A stretch of 64,000 nt of DNA from Sporosarcina sp. Marseille-Q4943 (GTDB taxonomy: Bacteria > Bacillota > Bacilli > Bacillales_A > Planococcaceae). This document shows, piece after piece, positions 61,609 to 64,000 of this stretch (within the stretch, counting starts at the first letter, position 1; the number at the start of each line of letters is the position of its first letter). The DNA is taken from assembly GCF_943736995.1 (NCBI RefSeq), contig NZ_OX031157.1, positions 124,001 to 188,000 of the forward strand. Direction: 5' to 3'. A program made the translations under genes and the position numbers. Under the pieces are notes generated by a model. The model was not told the DNA's origin. It made no database searches and worked only from the letters and a program-made list of their open reading frames with translations.

Positions 61609-62482
61609 GTGTACCATCCTTTGTTGACATAATAATATTATCTATTAACCTCGTTGTGGAAAACTTTACTGCACATGCCAAAATCACTTCCCGCGTATTT
61701 TCAGTTACAGGCCCTAATTCAGGATAGGCTAGCATGTTCACATAATCGATCTTCCCTGAACTATTTGAAACTATCAACTCTGAAACTTCCTGTTCAATAA
61801 CCTTCGGAGCAACCCCCTCGGCGAACATACTTGCACCGGTTTGCAACGCCCGGTATATGACAGGAGCTTCTGAACGCTCTGTTGCAGTCAAATTCACATT
61901 TCTTGAACTTTTAGCCAAACCGTCCCCTTCCCTTACAATCGGCACTCGTACGATTGCTGTCCGTAAATTGAAGTCACGGACAAACGTTTCGATAATGGCC
62001 AGTTGCTGGGCATCTTTCAAACCGAAATACGAGCGGTCCGGATCGACAATATTGAATAATTTCAAGACGACCTTGAGCACGCCATCGAAATGTCCAGGCC
62101 GAGCAGCACCACATAGTTCATCCGCCTGTCTTCCCGGCAATATGCGAATGCCGCCGTCGGCAGGATACATCTCTTCGACCGATGGGATGAACACAATATC
62201 GACACCAGCAACGCTAGCAAGTTGAATATCCCTTTCCCGATCACGTGGATAAGATTCGAAATCCTCGCCGGGTCCGAACTGCGCCGGATTAACAAAGATA
62301 CTCATGACAACGATGTCATTTTGCTCCTTTGCATGCTTCACAAGGGATAAATGCCCTTCATGCAAATAGCCCATCGTAGGGACGAAGCCGACTGTCATAC
62401 CCTTCCGTTCATTACGATTCAGTTTCTGTTGGAGCTCTTCAATTGTTTCGATCACTTGGATGTCTGTACTCTCAACGTACAT
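61583..62482 (-). CDS. panC: Pantothenate synthetase
   Basis: 299 residues. It joins pantoate and beta-alanine with ATP. The HIGH-type motif is HEGHLSLV (41-48) after FVPTMGYL; the KMSKS-like segment is [25 protein letters not shown] is also typical. GGAGG precedes the ATG at 62482. It overlaps panB by 11 bp at its start and panD by 26 bp at its end, so the three genes are tightly coupled. Confidence 0.97.
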   Translation of the reverse strand: MYVESTDIQVIETIEELQQKLNRNERKGMTVGFVPTMGYLHEGHLSLVKHAKEQNDIVVMSIFVNPAQFGPGEDFESYPRDRERDIQLASVAGVDIVFIPSVEEMYPADGGIRILPGRQADELCGAARPGHFDGVLKVVLKLFNIVDPDRSYFGLKDAQQLAIIETFVRDFNLRTAIVRVPIVREGDGLAKSSRNVNLTATERSEAPVIYRALQTGASMFAEGVAPKVIEQEVSELIVSNSSGKIDYVNMLAYPELGPVTENTREVILACAVKFSTTRLIDNIIMSTKDGTHVQNDDEQ

Positions 62483-63317
62483 CGTTCATTCCTCCGTATA
62501 GTGCAACCAATTCATCTTCCTTCATAGCAAAACGATGAGCTTCACTTGGAAATTCACCTGTTTTGACTGACACCGCATACTTTTTCAGACCGTTGCGGAT
62601 TTCGGTTCCGATATCCGCGTACGCTTTAACGAACTTAGGAATATGGTGGTTTCCGTATTTAACCGTGTCATGGAAGACGAGCACTTGGCCGTCCGTCTCT
62701 GCCCCAGCCCCTATTCCGATTGTCGGGATGGATATCGCTTTAGAAACTTGTTCCGCCAACTGATAAGGGATGCATTCGAGTACGACCATGCATGCGCCTG
62801 CCGCTTCGCAAGCGATAGCGTCCTGGATAAGTTGTTCCGCAGCTTCCGCTGTCTTCCCTTGCACTTTGTATCCGCCTACTACAGCAGCCGACTGGGGAAG
62901 GAGTCCAAGATGGGCGGCGACCGGAATTCCTGTTTCCGTCAATAGCCGGATCGTGTCGATCACCTTCCCGCCTCCTTCCAGTTTCAGAGCGTTTGCCCCC
63001 GTCTCCTGATATATCCGAACAGCGGATTCCAGCGTCCTATCAGCAGAACCATGGTACGAGGCGAAAGGCATGTCGACAACGACGAACGTATCCTTCGCTC
63101 CCCTTCTTACCGCTTTTCCATGATGGATCATGTCATCGACGGTGACAGCGGCTGTCGAGTCATAACCTAATACGACCATGCCGAGCGAGTCTCCGACGAG
63201 AAGCACATCGACGCCTGCCTCCTCTGCCAGTTGTGCAGTTGGATGGTCATAGGCGGTCAACATGACAATCTTTTCCCCAAGGCGTTTCATCTTCGCGAAA
63301 TCTGTACTGCTTTTCAT
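62472..63317 (-). CDS. panB: 3-Methyl-2-oxobutanoate hydroxymethyltransferase
   Basis: 281 residues. It adds a hydroxymethyl group from methylene-tetrahydrofolate to ketoisovalerate, the first pantothenate step. [24 protein letters not shown] and [14 protein letters not shown] are diagnostic TIM-barrel loops. The ATG at 63317 follows AAAGGAGAG; an upstream in-frame start lacks a site. It heads panBCD just after the birA terminator; the small gap leaves room only for a weak promoter. Confidence 0.96.
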   Translation of the reverse strand: MKSSTDFAKMKRLGEKIVMLTAYDHPTAQLAEEAGVDVLLVGDSLGMVVLGYDSTAAVTVDDMIHHGKAVRRGAKDTFVVVDMPFASYHGSADRTLESAVRIYQETGANALKLEGGGKVIDTIRLLTETGIPVAAHLGLLPQSAAVVGGYKVQGKTAEAAEQLIQDAIACEAAGACMVVLECIPYQLAEQVSKAISIPTIGIGAGAETDGQVLVFHDTVKYGNHHIPKFVKAYADIGTEIRNGLKKYAVSVKTGEFPSEAHRFAMKEDELVALYGGMNDVR

Positions 63318-63368
63318 CCGTATCCTCTCCTTTTTGATTATCAAAAATGGAGAAAACCGAAAATTAAA

Positions 63369-63399
63369 AATCCTCCGGCCGAAAAAGGGCAGAAGGATT
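63369..63399 (-). terminator. Terminator of birA
   Basis: The stem AATCCTTCTGCC/GGCCGGAGGATT (two mismatches) is followed by TTTAATTTT on the minus strand, ahead of panB. Confidence 0.78.
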
Positions 63400-63555
63400 G
63401 TGTAATTACGATTTTTGGTTTCCTCCGTCCCTGTCTTTTACAAGATCAAGGCAGAACTTATTGGGTTTTCGAGCAAGCAATGGCTTTGAAGGTGCAATTC
63501 CGATTGATACTGCCCTTCGCCATTACTATAGCAAATCAAGGAAGATTTGTATAGT

Positions 63556-64000
63556 TCATTCTTTTATAAATATATCCGCGGAATAAATCCCTCTCACCGA
63601 ACCATCATCGAGCCGGAGCTCCAAAAGCCCTTCCTCTGATATACCTAAAGCGGTTCCTTCGATTGTTTCATTTAACATGACTGCGCGAATCCGCTTACCT
63701 GCTGTATTTGAATAGCTTTCCCATAGTAGTTTAATTGGACCAAATCCATGTTTTTCATACATACTCGTATACAACTCGATAAAACCGAGAATTTCAGCTA
63801 TGAGCTTCGCGCGATCGATCTGCTTACCGCAAGCAATCTTCAATGAAGTAGCAATCTCTTGCAGTTCCTCTGGAAAATCTTCTTCATCCTGGTTGACATT
63901 CATGCCGATTCCGAGAATGATCGCCTTTATCCGATCCGGCTCGGATTGAAGTTCGGTCAATATGCCAGTCATTTTCTTACCGTGGAGCAAAATATCATTT
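63556..64000 (-). CDS. birA: Biotin-protein ligase BirA, C-terminal part (gene runs off right edge)
   Basis: The last 148 codons of the gene; its start lies beyond the window. It begins within NDILLHGKKMTGIL, the core lysine loop (WPND-L-GKK) of biotin ligases. IILGIGMNVNQ and the C-terminal SH3-like domain (TAGKRIRAVMLN...GTALGISEEGLLELRLDDGSVRGIYSADI) follow. It attaches biotin to carboxylases; Firmicute BirA usually also represses biotin genes through an N-terminal DNA-binding domain, not visible here. Upstream of panB, as in B. subtilis. Confidence 0.95.
   Translation of the reverse strand, partial: NDILLHGKKMTGILTELQSEPDRIKAIILGIGMNVNQDEEDFPEELQEIATSLKIACGKQIDRAKLIAEILGFIELYTSMYEKHGFGPIKLLWESYSNTAGKRIRAVMLNETIEGTALGISEEGLLELRLDDGSVRGIYSADIFIKE

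Noticed and set aside
63400..63555. Plus-strand small frames in the panB-birA gap
   Set aside because: No ribosome-binding site, overlap with both opposite genes, and no recognisable protein; the gap holds only the birA terminator.

Overview
The window looks like a stretch of chromosome from a spore-forming Planococcaceae or Bacillaceae bacterium, most like Sporosarcina; this is an inference from sequence alone. Base composition is moderately AT-rich, ribosome binding sites are strong AGGAGG types, and TTG/GTG starts are common. A type B RNase P RNA, threonine T-boxes, spore-coat-like proteins, SLH-domain surface proteins and a gene order close to the Bacillus subtilis ypb/yps/ypr/ypp-ponA-asnS-dinG-panBCD-birA region all point the same way. 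No rRNA, tRNA, CRISPR array or complete insertion sequence was found.

Layout. 1-4430: an accessory cluster of two paralogous ATP-grasp ligases, a fused YheC/D ATP-grasp plus Mur-ligase enzyme and a CotY/CotZ-type spore coat protein; it could make or attach a non-ribosomal peptide in the spore. 4500-5260: yneP-yneQ. 5369-7262: an AT-rich operon of a DUF2441 protein, an overlapping 42-codon frame and a DUF4362/DUF3221 lipoprotein. 7332-13900: a short threonyl-tRNA synthetase lacking the N-terminal TGS and editing domains, behind two tandem T-box leaders, then two tandem YcdB-like SLH surface proteins; a terminator nearly identical to the T-box terminators follows the second. 14000-18700: aconitase, nicotinamidase, a GlsB-type membrane protein and a lytic transglycosylase. 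18714-22470: Sco1, a YvrJ/DUF2922/DUF1659 cluster, YneK and the CcdA/thioredoxin/CcdC operon, with hairpin-rich intergenic elements.

22801-31704: a BmrCD-like heterodimeric ABC exporter, a LexA-controlled UvrX/YolD pair, a lipoprotein, 21-bp tandem repeats, an NSAR/OSBS-family racemase and branched-chain aminotransferase. 31794-34920: NiaR, then an AT-rich spore-like island with a sugar-dehydrogenase-fold protein, a Tyr/Asp/Arg/Pro low-complexity protein and a YmaF-type His-rich protein behind a sigma-K-like promoter.

34969-64000 is mostly conserved housekeeping: HD hydrolase, cold-shock protein, zinc finger, RNase HI family protein, phosphoesterase, sulfurtransferase, DynA, YpvA, YpsC, rnpB, GpsB, MrfB/MrfA, YppE, RecU/PonA, YpoC/Nth/DnaD, AsnS/AspB, TseB, DinG, PanD/PanC/PanB and a partial BirA.

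The parts most likely to hold something new are the spore-associated ATP-grasp/Mur cluster, the doubled T-box controlling an editing-less ThrRS, and the spore-like island at 32-35 kb.
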